A stretch of 64,000 nucleotides of DNA from Pyropia haitanensis (taxonomy: Eukaryota; Rhodophyta; Bangiophyceae; Bangiales; Bangiaceae): positions 186,001-250,000 of the forward strand of contig SDUX01000003.1 of assembly GCA_008729055.1 (NCBI GenBank). Reading direction: 5' to 3'. Of the stretch, positions 33,780 through 44,194 are shown piece by piece. The position numbers and the translations under genes are program-made. The notes beneath the pieces were generated by a model. The model saw only the letters and a program-made list of their open reading frames with translations. It had not been told where the DNA came from and did not search any database. Position 1 is the stretch's first letter, and every line of letters begins with the position of its first letter.

Positions 33780-35110
33780 TCGTGCCACCCCGACCCCACT
33801 CCCCGGCCGCCCCGCCGGTGCCTGCCCGCCCCACTCTCCCGCCGCCCCCCCGCCACAGCCGCCGCCTCTGGCTGCCTACCCTTCCCCGCCGTGTCCTCAA
33901 ACTGCCACCGCCTCCAGGTTTCCACCGCCCGCCCTCCATCGCCATCACGACGGCCGGCTGGCCGCTGGCCCGCGTCGCCGCCAGCTGGTCGCCCGCCGTC
34001 GGCCGCCGCTACCGTCGCCGACAGCTCAGCGCCGCCCCCACACCGCTCCTGCGACTGCCGTCGGCTCACAGCCGCCTCCCTCTCGCCGTCGCGGCGGCGG
34101 CTGCGGCTGCCGGGTGGCCCCGCTGCTGCGACCAGCTGGCAGTCGCTCCCTCGCCAGTGATACTGGCGCCTCCAGCTGTCCGCTGCCTCTCCGCCGCTTT
34201 CGGGGCTGCTGCCAGCTGGCTGCCGCCCCTTCTGTCGTCGCCGGGTGTCCACCGCCCCCCGGAAGACCGCTCCACCCTTGCCGGCGCTGCTGCCGCCGGT
34301 CGGCCGCCACACCGGAGCCACTGCTGTCGCTGCGGCAAACAGACCGCCGCCCCACCGTTGCCGCCGCTGCAACAGACTGGCCGCCGCCCCGCCGTTGTCG
34401 CTGCAGCCGCCTGTGCTTGTTGGCCGCGGACATCCATCCGGCGACGTCAAGTCGCCGGCCTGCGGGCGGGTGCCGCCGATCCCGCGGCCGTCGCCGCATC
34501 CAGCTGGCCGCCGCGCCTCCCGCCACCACCGACTTGGGCATTGCAGTCACCGCCCATCGGCGGTCGCCACGCGGCTAGGCGCCGCCAGCGCACTTGCGCC
34601 GCTGCCACCTCCTGGCCTTCGACGCCCCGCCGCTGTTTTTGCCGTCGCCAGCTTGACTTTGCCGCTGCCCCTGCCCATCACGCTGTCGTCGGCTGGTCGC
34701 TGCCGCACGGCTGGCCGCTCCCCACGCGCTACCGCTGCTGCCGTCTGCCGGCCGTCGTCCCCCCGCCGCTGCCGGCTCCCCCGCCAGCTTGAAGCCGCCC
34801 CTTCGCTGAAGCCGGTGCCGCCGGCCGTGCGCCGGGTCGCCGCTGCTGCCGTTGCCGCGGCCGGGTGGCCGCCGCCCCCTGGCTGACGACTGCCGGCACT
34901 CTTGCGCCGCTGCCGCTGGGTGGCCTCTAGGCCCCTGCCGCTGCTGCAACCGCCACCAGCTGGCAGCCGCACCCTCGCTGCCGCCGCTGCAGTCGGCTGG
35001 CCGACGACCTCCCGCCGCCGCTATCGCTACCGCCGGCTGACGGCCATCCCGCCGTTGCCGCTGCTGCCGCCACGGTTTGCTGCCCGCTGGCCAGAGGACG
35101 TGGCGTCCCG
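33780..35110. repeat. Degenerate GC satellite with CAGCTGGC/CGGCTGGCCGCC words
   Basis: For about 1.3 kb, words such as CAGCTGG, CGGCTGGCCGCCGCC and TGCCGCCGC recur at irregular spacing. All three plus-strand frames stay open for long stretches as a consequence. This looks like an old, diverged minisatellite rather than a gene. Confidence 0.55.
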
Positions 35111-35186
35111 AGGATGCGCCACTGGTGTCAGTCGGTCGCTTCTCTCCCGCGGGAGAGGGCGGCCGCCCTCTTCATCAGGGTACAAT

Positions 35187-36182
35187 AGAGAGTTTTTACT
35201 GCGCGTCCGTGAGATCGTTTGTGAGAACGATTCAGCTGTAATGGGTTGTCAGCCACGGCGAGGCGAACCAAGCGTCACACTGGTTTTTACAACGCGACCG
35301 TGAGATCTCTTTGTGAGAACTCCTTGGAATGAGGATTGCCTTCAATTTCTCCGCACGCTGGGCCCCCGCCGGCCCCACCCCTCATGACCACACGCTCCGC
35401 GCCAGTATTCCCGCCGCCTGTGTGCACAGCGCCGGCGGCGACAACGATGGTCGCCATCCGCACTCACACTCTGCGCTTCTGGCGCGCTCGACGGCGCCGC
35501 CTGAGGGTGGCGCTTCTAGCTGGTCATGCGATGGATTTGGCCATGGTCGACATGTCCCCTCTCGTCGAGGCCTACAGAAGAGCCCATCGGGAAGTCGCGC
35601 TCTCTTTGGCCCGGTCTCGACGAGTGACCGCTGTACGCTTCAACATCAACTCGTTCTCTTCGTCGGAGGCGTTGTCCCTCTTTCGTTTCCTCCCTTCTGA
35701 CATTGGGCGCTTGGTGGATCTGTTGCACGTGGGAGACGCTGTGAGCTTGACTAGATATGCCATTACACCTGTGGAGTGCCTCTGCATTGTTTTGAGACGC
35801 CTTGCGTCCCCTGCGCGATGGTTTGACCTGGACTCGAAGCCTAGGCGCGGAGGGTAAGCGCTGCGTGGAGCACAGCAGGGTGCTGGCATGGACCGGCGCA
35901 GAAGAGCGCGGGACAGCGCCACAAGAGGCTGGCCCGGGGCGGCGCAGCCCACAGAGTAAGTGTACAACAAATGCCCTCTCAGGCGACACGTGTGCAACTT
36001 AGGGCAGTCTAAGAGATCTCACAAATACTCTCGGTCCGTGACAACTCACGCCGTTCTTGTCACGGACTCATCTCACGTGAGATCTCTGTGAGATCGTTTT
36101 GGAGGTAGTAGCCCCCTTTCTGTAAAGAATTTGGTGCCACGTTGTCACAAACGATCTCACGGACGGGTTGTAAAAACTCTCT
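35187..36182. mobile_element. DNA transposon family B, copy 1 (996 bp) with transposase remnant
   Basis: Terminal inverted repeats start AGAGAGTTTTTAC. The target duplication AAT lies at 35184-35186 and 36183-36185. Subterminal GATCTCAC-type words repeat several times at both ends and may be transposase binding sites. The interior carries a remnant of a Harbinger-like transposase N-terminus. The site lies inside a 16-bp palindrome, GGGTACAATTGTACCC when the element is removed. The shorter copy at 38098-38726 lacks the coding interior. Confidence 0.85.
35384..35857 (+). pseudogene. Remnant of PIF/Harbinger-like transposase, N-terminal part only
   Basis: The frame runs from the ATG at 35384 to a stop at 35857. 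The informative part is FRFLPSDIGRLVDLLHV, then RYAITPVECLCIVLRRLA and SPARWFDLDSK, which fits the helical region preceding the DDE domain in Harbinger-type (DDE_Tnp4) transposases. Family members continue with an FGRS-like segment and the DDE catalytic core, but this frame ends within about five residues. No DDE residues follow before the element's right end, so it is a fragment and not a working enzyme. The family call is from pattern memory and moderately secure. Confidence 0.55.
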
Positions 36183-36459
36183 AATTGTACCCTCTTGCGT
36201 CCGACCACCACACGTGGAGCGCAGACACGTTGTGGTACTGTCAGCCGCACCGATCCCTACTTCATCATCATTAGCAGACTTAATCAGCACTGTAATTGAA
36301 TCAGGATTGCAGGATGCTAATCCAGGTGGTAGCTTGCCTTGGACGGTGCTCTGCTGGTCATCTGGGCTCATGCGGCTTGATGCGCTCTCCTGCTGTCAGG
36401 TAGCCGGTCCCTTACGCGCAAGTTTTACTCGATCTATGCGTTGACAAGGCTGCTTCAAC

Positions 36460-37222
36460 AGAGAGTTTTGGCAAGTAACTCGACTGTTGTTTCGACGGTA
36501 TCTCGACTGTACATTGCGCCACGTTTCAGAGCTACCGTCGAGATACAGGATTTTCCGACCGTCCCCGACGGTATTCTCGGGATGTACAGTCGGGCCCCGG
36601 TGGATCGCGTTGAAGAAAAGCTGTACCTTTCAGCCACGTGTCGCGCGTGAGAGGCCCCAAAGGCGGGTGGTTTGGGCCGCCATATGCCGGTACAACCATT
36701 TCTGGTACATTGGACGCAGCTTGGCTGGCGCTGAGGGACAGGTGGTCTGTCCGTGGTGTCAGTGGGCTTGGCCAAGCGGGCCGATCGTTGTCGTGTTGCG
36801 CGCCTTTTTCCCAGCCCCTTGCACCCACCCTCCCCCCTTTGTTGGCCTTGTGCTGCCTCCACGTCGTGCCGAATATGTCATCCCCGAGCCCTACCACACC
36901 TGCAGAGGATGCGTCGTCTGCGTCCTCGAGGCGGGACCGGCCGTCTACTGGTGGGGTCCCTGAATCGGCGACCAAGAAGCCGCGCCGGCTGTGGCGTCCC
37001 ACTGGTGGAAGCGATCGCAATGACGTGCTGCGTCACTGCCTTGGTGGTGGCGCGCCTCGCCTTCTGTTCCGTTCTTGTACAGGACTGTCGCGTTACAGGA
37101 AAGTTACTTGCCAAAACTCGTTCGAGTCCGCGACGGTAGAAAAAAAACGGTATCTCGACTCTTTCCAGATTCCGTCGAGATACAGTCGAAAGCGACCGTC
37201 GGATTACTTGCCAAAACTCTCT
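36460..37222. mobile_element. DNA transposon family C (763 bp), related ends to family B
   Basis: Terminal inverted repeats start AGAGAGTTTTGGCAAGTAA. The target duplication AAC lies at 36457-36459 and 37223-37225. The first ten bases equal those of family B and the duplication is again 3 bp, so both are likely mobilised by one transposase type. Subterminal repeats of CGACGGTATCTCGACTG type occur at both ends. A frame from 36875 (MSSPSPTTPAED...) is Ser/Pro/Arg-rich, runs past the right end and is not recognised. Confidence 0.8.
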
Positions 37223-37225
37223 AAC

Positions 37226-37553
37226 GTCCACCACGACGTGTATGAAGCAAAATGAATTGTCAATTTGCTGGGACAACCTGCCCAATGGCTGACTGGGGGC
37301 TGCTTAATCGTGCTTCACTATCTTCAGGGGACTCTTGGCGCATTCTGTCCAGGTGAGTGTTCTGTGAGGCTTCCAGAGCGTGCTTCTTCGACCTGCTAGT
37401 GCTTGGTCGCGCACTCAACCGCAGCTCTACAGGTAGTCTTGGATCCAGTGACTGCATGAGGACAAGAATTGTGTGCCCCTGCAGCACGCGAACGTTGGAC
37501 AAGTGCGCAATTGCGGGAGAATCTGGCAATTGGACTGCCAACTCTGGTCCTGA
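37226..37553. other. Host sequence between transposons
   Basis: Moderate-GC sequence between element C and MITE A copy 2. A minus-strand frame (stop at 37260) is open through this stretch and, if MITE A with its insert is left out, continues into 38746-38920. Function is not recognised, and it may be a broken host gene or chance. Confidence 0.3.
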
Positions 37554-38742
37554 GGGCACGTCCACCAATGTCGGCTATCAGTCTTAAATGAGTGGTTTTA
37601 AGACGCCACGTGTACATACGTGGCAGCGTCTGGGTGGTCGGGCTATCGGCGAGCTATCAGGCGAAGCACGTGAAGTGGACTTACGGTGGAGACGGGGGCT
37701 ACCAACAGGCTACCTTCCAAACCACGGGTCCGTTCGTCGTCTTCGTTCCAGGCCGTTGGTGTTGACAACTCTCCACTATCACACTGTCGAAATGATGCCC
37801 ACACGTGGCACGCTCTCAGCCAATCATCGCCCTGGCAATTGGTAAGGTCTGTTGGCTCCAGGGCTATCGCTCGGCCAAAACACCCTGTTTTGGCCCGGCG
37901 ATAGCTCTGGAGCTAACAGACGTCAGGGTACGGAGAGGAAGTTATGTCGTCACTTATATCAAGTCTATTCGCTGAGGGGGGTTCGATTTAGGCCGGAATA
38001 GCTCGTTGACATTGATGAACGACCGCATCAGTGCCACGTTTGGCCCGACGCGCCACGTTTTTCCTACGTGGCACGAATATCGGCGAATATCGACATTAGA
38101 GAGTTTTTACAACCCGTCCGTGAGATCGTTTGTGACAACGTGGCACCAAATTCTTTACAGAAAGGGGGCTACTACCTCCAAAACGATCTCACAGAGATCT
38201 CACGTGAGATGAGTCCGTGACAAGAACGGCGTGAGTTGTCACGGACCGAGAGTATTTGTGAGATCTCTTAGACTGCCCTAAGTTGCACACGTGTCGCCTG
38301 AGAGGGCATTTGTTGTACACTTACTCTGTGGGCTGCGCCGCCCCGGTCCAGCCTCTTGTGGCGCTGTCCCGCGCTCTTCTGCGCCGGTGCATGCCAGCAC
38401 CCTGCTGTGCTCCACGCAGCGCTTACCCTCCGCGCCTAGGCTTCGAGTCCCTCTGCCCTGCCGTCGCGCTGTCGCCGCCGGCGCTGTGCACACAGGCGGC
38501 GGGAATACTGGCGCGGAGCGTGTGGTCATGAGGGGTGGGGCCGGCGGGGGCCCAGCGTGCGGAGAAATTGAAGGCAATCCTCATTCCAAGGAGTTCTCAC
38601 AAAGAGATCTCACGGTCGCGTTGTAAAAACCAGTGTGACGCTTGGTTCGCCTCGCCGTGGCTGACAACCCATTACAGCTGAATCGTTCTCACAAACGATC
38701 TCACGGACGCGCAGTAAAAACTCTCTATTGGTAGACGTGCCC
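37554..38742. mobile_element. MITE family A, copy 2, interrupted by element B copy 2
   Basis: Reverse-orientation copy of the element at 18904-19460. The left end is GGGCACGTCCACCAATGTCG. The right end is split: CGACATT stops at 38097, and ATTGGTAGACGTGCCC resumes at 38727-38742. TGA flanks the whole (37551-37553 and 38743-38745). Removing the insert and its 3-bp duplication leaves 557 bp, exactly the length of copy 1, and only a few base differences are seen in the parts compared. Confidence 0.88.
38098..38726. mobile_element. DNA transposon family B, copy 2 (629 bp), internally deleted
   Basis: Inverted relative to copy 1, with the same AGAGAGTTTTTAC ends. The target duplication ATT lies at 38095-38097 and 38727-38729, which is AAT when read in copy 1 orientation. 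It matches both ends of copy 1 but lacks copy 1 bases 35444-35830, the transposase-coding part, with about 20 filler bases at the junction (near 38451-38470). It sits inside MITE A and is therefore the younger insertion. Confidence 0.88.
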
Positions 38743-38745
38743 TGA

Positions 38746-39637
38746 CGGTCCCACCTCCACCGGACGTGCGGCTAATCGGGTTGCCGAGTGACACCACGTC
38801 CCAGGAAATGATCCCGCACCGGTTCCGCCAGCGTGGACCCCCTTGGAATGCCCTCCTGGGCGACGTACATGAGACTGGTCCAAATTTATCGTGCTTGATG
38901 GGCTGACCACACGGCCCAACGAAAACGGCGTTCGCCAGGCCCGTGTTGGGCGTTGTTCGCCTAACGAGCGCCCCCAGCGAGACGCGACTTGCTGGGCTTG
39001 TTAGCGAACAAAAAAAGTTGCTAGGGCTCGCTAGGTATTCGCTGGGTTTTCGCGAACAACCGACGATGCGAGTGGGGGGGGGGGGGGGTGGGGAGGGCGG
39101 CGCTAGACTGGGCGGCGGCGGGGTGACGAGGTTGCCGCTTCCCCCCCCGCCCCCCCCCCCCCCGCCGCGCCGCCATTGGCTGCAACCACCGGCGAGCGCC
39201 TCTCCGCCTGGGAGGCGGCCGCCCAACTGGCCAGGCGCCGCCGCACGGCAGCGGGCGTGGCCGCCGCCAGCAAGGGCGGTCGGCCGGCCGGCCGCGGCTG
39301 CTGCGGCTTTGCCAGACAGCGTGGCCGGGAGAACGGCAGGCGGTCGCGGCGGTGGCCGCCACGCACGCGTCCACGGCGGCGCCTCACAAACGTCCTTCCC
39401 CCACCACCCACTGTGACGCTCGGCCATCCGCCCCAATGAGCGGCGCCTGACCACTCGCCGCGTCGCCCCCAGCCCCCACGAACCGTCCCCGTCGACGCAC
39501 CCTCCCGCGTCCCTGCCAAAGCTTGGGAGTCCCGCCTCCCCGCCTTGTCCCTTGCCCTTGCTCACCAGGTACTGCCGTGCCCCCCCCCCCCGTCTCCCGT
39601 CTGCTGTCTCACCCCCCTAGGCACCCAAGCCGCCACC
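38746..39637. other. Intergenic region with repeat family E copy 2 and the M13 gene leader
   Basis: The stretch 38925-39066 shares words (CGCTAGGT, GCTGGG, CTTGTTAG, GTTCGCCAG) with 33297-33480, partly inverted. G and C runs lie at about 39076-39088 and 39150-39163. The last 200 bases before the ATG at 39638 are C-rich and probably hold the promoter and leader. No other gene is seen. Confidence 0.45.
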
Positions 39638-42600
39638 ATGGGCCACCGCTCCCCGTCCCGTTGCCGCGCCACCATCCCTCGCTCTGTGATGGTGGCGGCG
39701 GCGGTTGCGGTAGCGGCGGTGGGGGTGGCGGTGGCGGTGGGTGGCCTCTCCCCGCCGCCACCTACCCCGACGGTGGTGGCGGTCGGCGACACGGTCGGGG
39801 ATGGTGCCCCTCCTCCGACCCCCACGGCGGCGGCGGTCGAGGGGGTGGACGCAGGCGCCACTCTGCCGTCCCCTTCCCCCTCGGCAGCAGTGGTCGGTGC
39901 GGCAATAGAGAGCGACAGCGTTTCACCCCCGACCCCCACGGCAACGGTAGACGAGGCGGCGGTGGCAGACGCCACCCCTCCGGCCCCAACCCCCACCGCG
40001 GCGGCAGACGAGGCAGACATGGGCGACCCCCCTCCTCCGTCGCCAACCCCCTCTGCGGCGACGGTTGGGGTGGCCACGGATGATGACGCCACCGATGCAG
40101 CCCCCACGCCCACGGCGGCTGCGGTCGACGACACAGGGGCGGGCGCCATCGCGCCACCCCCCCCCACCGCCGCCGCTGCTGCCGCCGCCGCCGCCGCTGC
40201 CGCTGCGGTGGCGGCGCTCGGCTCGGCGGTGGGCCCCCCCCTGACGCCCCAGCCCGCTACCGCCGCCGCCTACGAGGCGGCGGTGCTCGCGCCGATGAAC
40301 CGCTCCGCCGACCCGTGCGTCGACTTTGTCGCCTACGCCTGTGGCGGCGCGCTGGCACGGTACCGCGACGCGGCAGCGGCGGCGGCGGCCGCCGCCGCCG
40401 CCCCACCCCGCGCCCCCGCCGCGGCCGACCCGGCCGGTGGCGAGGCGGCGGCGACAGCGGCCGCCGTCGCCGCTGGCATCGGCTACCAGACCACCGAGGA
40501 CGCGCTGTCACGGGCGGCGCTGGGCGCGGTAGCGGCGGCACTGGCGCCCGGCGGCGCCCTCGCCGCGTCCAAGCCCGCCGCGTACCTCGCGTCGTGCAGC
40601 GGCAGCCGGTCGGCGGACATGCGGTCGGCGGCTCCCCTGGCGCCCTACGCCGCCCCCCTGCAAGACCTCCTCCGCGCCACCACCATTGGCCAGGTGTACG
40701 CGGTGCTCGGCCGCCTCGCGGCGCTGCCGGTGGTGGCCAACCCGCTGCTCTACCGCGCCATCCGGCCAACGTCGGGGCCGCCCGGCGTTGGCGGCGGCGG
40801 ATGCCCGACCGCCACCCTCCACGTTGGCCGCCAGCCGCTGGTCGCGACCGCCCCGGCCGCGGCGGCTGGCGGCGGGCGCAGCGGGGAGAGCGTGGACCCG
40901 CTGGCGCTGCTCGTCGCTGCCGCCGAAGAGGGGCTCCTCGGCGACGCGTCCGAGGCGGGCGGCCTCGCCGCGGCGGGGTGGGCCGAGCCGGTCGACGCGC
41001 TCGCGGGTGCGGACCAGTTCCGGGAGCTGCTGGCGCCGCTGGTAGCGGCGGCAGAGGCAGACGACGAGGCCGCGGCGGTCGCGGCGGGGCGGTCGCCCGC
41101 AGAGGCGGGGCGGCCGCCGTACGCGTGGCGGGTGGCCAACGCGTCTGGCGGGCCACTGCGGCTGGTGGCGGGGGTGGCGGCGGCCGCGTCGGCGGGGGCA
41201 GGGGCGGGGGGCGGGGGGGGGCGCGCCGCCCTCCCGGTGCTCGTCCGCGACGAGGCCTACCTTGACGGCGTCGACGCGCTGCTGCGGGCGGCGGTGGCGG
41301 CGGCGGCGGCGCACAACGCGACCGCCGGCGGCGTGCACCCCCTAGCGCCGCTGCAGGCGTACGTCGCGCTGGCCATTGCCACCAGCGAAGCGACGGTCAT
41401 GCTCGGTCCCGCCCTCCGCCGCGCCGCGGGCGCACGCGCCATCCCCGGCGTGGGCGGCAACGTCACCACCCCCCGCACGCCCATCCCGCCGTGCCTGTGG
41501 GAGACGCTCCTCCTCTTTCCCGCCGAGCTGCACCGCTGGTACGTCACCTCGCACCGCCCGCCCGCCGCGCGCGCGGCGGCGGCCGCGATCGCGGGCCGCG
41601 TGCGCCGCGCGATGGGCGACCTCATCCGCGGCGCCGGGTGGTTCCCGGCCGGCCCCCGCGGCGGGGAGGAGGCGGCCATGGCCGCCCTCCGCGTCGTGGA
41701 CGGGTCCGAGGCGGACCCCGTGGGCGAGCACGCGGCCGCGGCGGTGGCGGTGTCGGCCGCGCCAGACGCGTACGCGGCCAACCGGGTGGCGGCGTTTGGG
41801 GCGGCGTGGCGGGCCCGCCTGGTGGCCGCCACCTCGCCGTGTGTCGCGACCGACCGGCCGGGGCCGCTGCTCGCGCGGACGTCCATCCTCAACCCGCTCG
41901 GCGCGTACGATGCGGAGCTGCACACCGTGACCGTGCCGGCCATGCTGTTTGCGTGGCCGCTACTGTACGTCCCGGGTGGTGGGAGTGATGGGGGTGGTGC
42001 TGGTGGCAACGCTACCGCCGACGTGGCCATGATGGCTGCTGCCGATGATGGCGGTGATGGCGCCGGCGCTGACCCGGAGGAGGCCGGCAGCAACCGCACC
42101 GCCGCCGACGCGGTACGGATGGTCGCGGCGGGTGCCGGCGGCAACGACGGCAGTGGCGTCGGCGCGCCCGCCGCCTACTCGTACGGCCGGCTGGGCTTTG
42201 TCTACGGCTCCGCCTACTCGTCCTCACTGGGCCCCCGGTCCCTGTCTGTCGCCCGCGGCGCCAAGCGGTGGTGGACCGCCGCCGCGTCGGCCGCGTTTGT
42301 CGCCCGCGCCGCGTGCGTCGCGGCCTACTATGACACGCTGCCCATCCGGGGCGTGCCGGGCGCGTTTGTGGACGGCCTGGCCGCGCGGGTGCAGGCGGCG
42401 CGGGATGAGACCGCCGCGTTGGCGGCGTTGGCGGCGTTGCGGGCAGAGCGGGCGGCTGGCGGAGGGGGAGACAACGCCTCGTGCACCAGCGGCGCTGGGG
42501 ACAGCGGTGGGGGCGTCGGCGACGGCGGCGGCGGCGGCGCGTGCGCCGCCGGGTGGGCGGGGAGCGTGGCGGCGACCAACGCCGGCCTCGCCGCCCGCTA

Positions 42601-42817
42601 CACCGACGAGCAGCTCTACTGGATTGGCGTCGCGCAGCAGCTGTGCACGTACGAGCCGCCGGCGGTGACGACGTTGCTCCTCCGGTCGGCGGTGGCGCCG
42701 GCGGCGGCGCGGGTGGCGGGCCTGGTCGGGCTCTCCCCAGACTTTGCCGCCGCGTGGCAGTGCCCAGCGGCGGGGCGGGCGGTCAACGGGACAGAGGCTG
42801 AGTGCAGTATCTGGTGA
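39638..42817 (+). CDS. Neprilysin-family (M13) protein without zinc-binding motif
   Basis: 1059 aa. The ATG at 39638 has a perfect CGCCACCATGG context. Residues of about 13-40 form a signal anchor, followed by about 130 residues rich in Pro/Thr/Ala. M13 landmarks: DPCVDFVAYACGG (start of the ectodomain), LGAYDAELHTVTVPAMLF (substrate-binding NAY/fP region), LGFVYG..., RWWTAAASAAFVARAACVAAYYDTLPI, YTDEQLYWIGVAQQLC and the final CSIW. The zinc motif HExxH is replaced: SAYSS at 858-862 occupies the HEITH position, and no ENxAD motif follows. All metal and catalytic residues are therefore gone while the fold landmarks remain. The frame is long and clean, so this is probably a pseudo-peptidase (binding or regulatory role) rather than a decayed gene. 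Type II membrane or secreted location is inferred. Confidence 0.82.
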   Translation: MGHRSPSRCRATIPRSVMVAAAVAVAAVGVAVAVGGLSPPPPTPTVVAVGDTVGDGAPPPTPTAAAVEGVDAGATLPSPSPSAAVVGAAIESDSVSPPTPTATVDEAAVADATPPAPTPTAAADEADMGDPPPPSPTPSAATVGVATDDDATDAAPTPTAAAVDDTGAGAIAPPPPTAAAAAAAAAAAAAVAALGSAVGPPLTPQPATAAAYEAAVLAPMNRSADPCVDFVAYACGGALARYRDAAAAAAAAAAAPPRAPAAADPAGGEAAATAAAVAAGIGYQTTEDALSRAALGAVAAALAPGGALAASKPAAYLASCSGSRSADMRSAAPLAPYAAPLQDLLRATTIGQVYAVLGRLAALPVVANPLLYRAIRPTSGPPGVGGGGCPTATLHVGRQPLVATAPAAAAGGGRSGESVDPLALLVAAAEEGLLGDASEAGGLAAAGWAEPVDALAGADQFRELLAPLVAAAEADDEAAAVAAGRSPAEAGRPPYAWRVANASGGPLRLVAGVAAAASAGAGAGGGGGRAALPVLVRDEAYLDGVDALLRAAVAAAAAHNATAGGVHPLAPLQAYVALAIATSEATVMLGPALRRAAGARAIPGVGGNVTTPRTPIPPCLWETLLLFPAELHRWYVTSHRPPAARAAAAAIAGRVRRAMGDLIRGAGWFPAGPRGGEEAAMAALRVVDGSEADPVGEHAAAAVAVSAAPDAYAANRVAAFGAAWRARLVAATSPCVATDRPGPLLARTSILNPLGAYDAELHTVTVPAMLFAWPLLYVPGGGSDGGGAGGNATADVAMMAAADDGGDGAGADPEEAGSNRTAADAVRMVAAGAGGNDGSGVGAPAAYSYGRLGFVYGSAYSSSLGPRSLSVARGAKRWWTAAASAAFVARAACVAAYYDTLPIRGVPGAFVDGLAARVQAARDETAALAALAALRAERAAGGGGDNASCTSGAGDSGGGVGDGGGGGACAAGWAGSVAATNAGLAARYTDEQLYWIGVAQQLCTYEPPAVTTLLLRSAVAPAAARVAGLVGLSPDFAAAWQCPAAGRAVNGTEAECSIW

Positions 42818-44194
42818 GCGGCAGAGGGGGGGGTTCCTCACCGTGGGGTTGCGGCATGCATCGGGTATACAGACAACGCGGGTGCTTTGAATGGGCGTTC
42901 CCAAGGTGTGTCGTGAGCCGGCGCGGGGGGGCCACCCCCCGGCACGCCCCCACCTTTGGACGCCCCGCCTTACTTCCCACACAAGCACCCCAGTCCCGAC
43001 GCGGCCGTCGCGACAGCAGTGGCAGGGTGTGCCGCTTCGTCTCGTGACGAGCGGCGTCCTGCCACCCCATGTGGCCGGTCCCTCCCACGCGGTGCTCGCC
43101 TGTTGCCGTGGACGCTCTCTCGCACCTTGGAATGGGTGGATGACGACGCGCCCAGCGCCGCGCGCTACGGTTGCGCATCCCCGGATGGAGGGAGCCGCGG
43201 CGAACGCGGGCCGGTCGCCCCCACGCCTCGCTCACGGGTGGACGGGCCGCAGCGGTTCCTCCCCTCCCCTCCCCCCCTGCTAGCCAGAGGCCAAACCACC
43301 CCCGCACACCACTCTCCACCTCCAGGCTGCGCGGCCGTCGTGTACCTACACGCCACGCGTGCGCCCAGCAAGCCGCGAGGCACCGACCGCAGCGCGCGGC
43401 AGGGCGGTCACGCCCTATGTGCGTGTGGCCGTGCACCCTCCATGGCACGCGTCGTGACGGCCACACGCTCCGCCTGCAGCAATACCGCCAGTGACCATCA
43501 GGGGCGGGGCGGAGCAGCCAAGTGGAGCTCTTTCAAAAAAACTGCGCCAAGCGGTAGACCCACCACACTCCATGAGGGGAACGGGAAAGACAGGAAGGGA
43601 AAAAGAAAAAGAGAGCCCGGCAAGTACGCCCGCACGCACTTGGAAACTTGGCAGAAAGGCAGGGCGCGAGACACCATCATCAAGAGACGACAACAACCAG
43701 ACATACAAAAAAGGGCTTCAAGACACACACGAATGACGCAGCGGAGGGCAATCAACGAGTGCAATACAAAACACCACCCAGAGACGAGGGTTGGTACTAG
43801 CCAGACGCCATGGAGAGCCCGAGCTTCCAAACTGTCGACAGGAGCGACATCAACCACCACAGCCGCGACATGTAGCCAGTCGATGGCTCCTTGCAGGCGG
43901 GCTGGTACAGGCCTGGCACGACAGCAAAGGGGGTGCACGACCCGTCGCAACGACGCCACGCCGTGACGCCGCGGCACAGTGACGCGGCGGCGCATGGAGT
44001 TGCGCGCGCTCCGCCCACCGTCGCGCACCCACAACCACCACCGCAACGCGCTGCGCCCAGGTCGTCGACGCTCCCGCATCGCGTCTCGCACGCCACCACC
44101 AACCAACCCAGCACAAATGCAACGCATATACCACCCCCACGACACAGGCCACCACCCAGCCACGCCAGCCACCGTCTAGGCGCCGACAGCGTAG
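42818..44194. other. Region between convergent genes
   Basis: No gene is recognised. An A/G-rich stretch lies at 43560-43740. This region holds the 3' ends of the M13 gene and, on the other strand, of the NF-YC gene. Confidence 0.5.

Noticed and set aside
36638..37255. 205-aa frame in element C as an intact transposon protein
   Set aside because: It runs through the terminal inverted repeat into host DNA and has no recognisable catalytic residues.
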